In this document: piece after piece, positions 63,494-64,000 of the stretch
How the letters are laid out: every line of letters begins with the position of its first letter
Position numbering within the stretch: the stretch's first letter is position 1
NCBI GenBank assembly: GCA_963753135.1
Contig: CAVWBA010000016.1
Coordinates: 248,001-312,000, forward strand
Origin: Roseiarcus sp963753135
GTDB taxonomy: Bacteria > Pseudomonadota > Alphaproteobacteria > Rhizobiales > Beijerinckiaceae
Length of the DNA: 64,000 nt
Direction: 5' to 3'
Notes under the pieces: model-generated
Database searches by the model: none
What the model saw: only the letters and a program-made list of their open reading frames with translations
Told to the model about the DNA's origin: nothing
Program-made: the position numbers and the translations under genes

Positions 63494-64000
63494 ATGGGCG
63501 TAACCCAGACGATCCTCGGAGCGCGGTGTGTGTCGAAGGCGTTCTTCGGCAATCCCGTTCTTCGCGATGTCTCGATCGAGCTCGTCGGCGGCCGTATCCA
63601 CGCTCTCCTCGGCGAGAATGGAGCGGGCAAGAGCACGCTGATCAACCTCCTGTCGGGCACGCTGAGGCCCGACAGCGGAGAGATCCTGGTCGACGGGCGC
63701 CCTATCGCATCTCTGACGCCGGACGAAGCTCATCAGCTCGGTGTCGCCGTGGTGCAGCAGGAGCTGAGCCTCGCGCCCCATCTTTCCATCGCGGAAAACA
63801 TCGGCCTCGGGGCCTACCCCCGCCGGGGCGGGATCGTCGACTATGGGCGCCTGGCGGCCGCGGTCGCAGAGATCGCCAAGGAGCTCGACCTCAGTGAACC
63901 GCTGGACATGGCGGTCGGGCGATTGCCGCTCGGCCGCCGGCAAATCGTCGAGATCGCCAAGGCGCTCTATATCAAGCCGCGCGTCCTCATCTTGGACGAA
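63494..64000 (+). CDS. Sugar-type ABC ATP-binding protein (RbsA type), cut by the window edge
   Basis: The first 169 residues are present. The start ATG at 63494 opens MGVTQTILGARCVSKAFFGNPVLRDVSIELVGGRIHALLGENGAGKSTLINLLSGTLRPDSGEILVDG, with Walker A GENGAGKST. The Q-loop is VVQQELSLAPHLSIAENI, the signature region is LPLGRRQIVEIAKALYIKP, and Walker B (VLILDE) ends at the window edge. Following a binding protein, it is probably the double ATPase of that importer. Confidence 0.9.
   Translation, partial: MGVTQTILGARCVSKAFFGNPVLRDVSIELVGGRIHALLGENGAGKSTLINLLSGTLRPDSGEILVDGRPIASLTPDEAHQLGVAVVQQELSLAPHLSIAENIGLGAYPRRGGIVDYGRLAAAVAEIAKELDLSEPLDMAVGRLPLGRRQIVEIAKALYIKPRVLILDE

Noticed and set aside
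1..64000. CRISPR arrays, tRNA/rRNA genes, phage or plasmid functions
   Set aside because: No regularly spaced repeats, RNA-gene signatures, integrases, transposases or replication genes were seen on either strand.

Overview
The window is high-GC DNA with tightly packed operons, frequent ATGA start/stop overlaps and many ABC uptake systems. This fits an alphaproteobacterium, most likely of the Hyphomicrobiales (Rhizobiales). That placement is inferred from gene families and from two REP-like inverted repeats built on the half-site GTCATTGCGAG. No RNA genes, insertion sequences, phage genes or CRISPR arrays were seen.

Layout. 1-3.7 kb (minus): a cytochrome b561-type membrane protein, glycerol kinase and a MocR-type (GntR/aminotransferase) regulator. 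4-10.8 kb (plus): a complete eight-gene Nit1/Nit1C nitrogen-starvation cluster, divergent from the mocR gene and preceded by a near-perfect sigma-54 promoter. 10.9-26.1 kb: a carbon module with an SDR, two GMC oxidoreductases, a four-gene sugar ABC importer, an enoyl-CoA hydratase, a family I CoA-transferase, a Gfo/Idh/MocA dehydrogenase, a LacI regulator and a divergent fumarate-reductase-like flavoprotein. 26.3-31.8 kb (minus): a TauABC/NMT1-like ABC importer with an Asp/Glu/hydantoin racemase and an NHL-repeat protein, behind another sigma-54 promoter. 32.1-37 kb (plus): an FCD-GntR regulator, a ring-opening amidohydrolase (cyanuric acid hydrolase/barbiturase family), a permease remnant, an amidase and a class V aminotransferase. 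37.4-43.5 kb (minus): a carbamoylase-type M20 hydrolase, a quinone oxidoreductase and HyuB/HyuA. 43.8-49 kb (plus): a type 2 ABC importer with allantoinase PuuE and ureidoglycolate lyase AllA. 49.3-51.9 kb: a second racemase/PuuE pair divergent from another GntR gene. 52-60.5 kb (plus): an NMT1-like ABC importer behind a third strong sigma-54 promoter, three amidohydrolases in a row and a DUF3891 protein. 60.6-64 kb: a PPOX-fold protein, a TIM-barrel lactonase-like hydrolase and the start of a further sugar-type ABC operon, cut by the window edge.

Most of the window reads as a nitrogen-scavenging island. Several operons import and hydrolyse N-rich rings or ureides (nitriles/cyanide, s-triazine or pyrimidine rings, hydantoins, allantoin/ureidoglycolate), and five of them have sigma-54 (-24/-12) promoter matches. 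No sigma-54 activator gene is in the window. The carbon module lacks such promoters and has a LacI regulator instead.

Caution: about 20 genes carry a frameshift. In nearly every case the gene length fits a single extra base (length = 1 mod 3 per event), often in a run of 2-4 identical bases, and premature stops by substitution are not seen. This pattern looks like insertion-type sequencing error rather than gene decay. The frameshifted genes are therefore annotated as whole genes, with the approximate shift position given.
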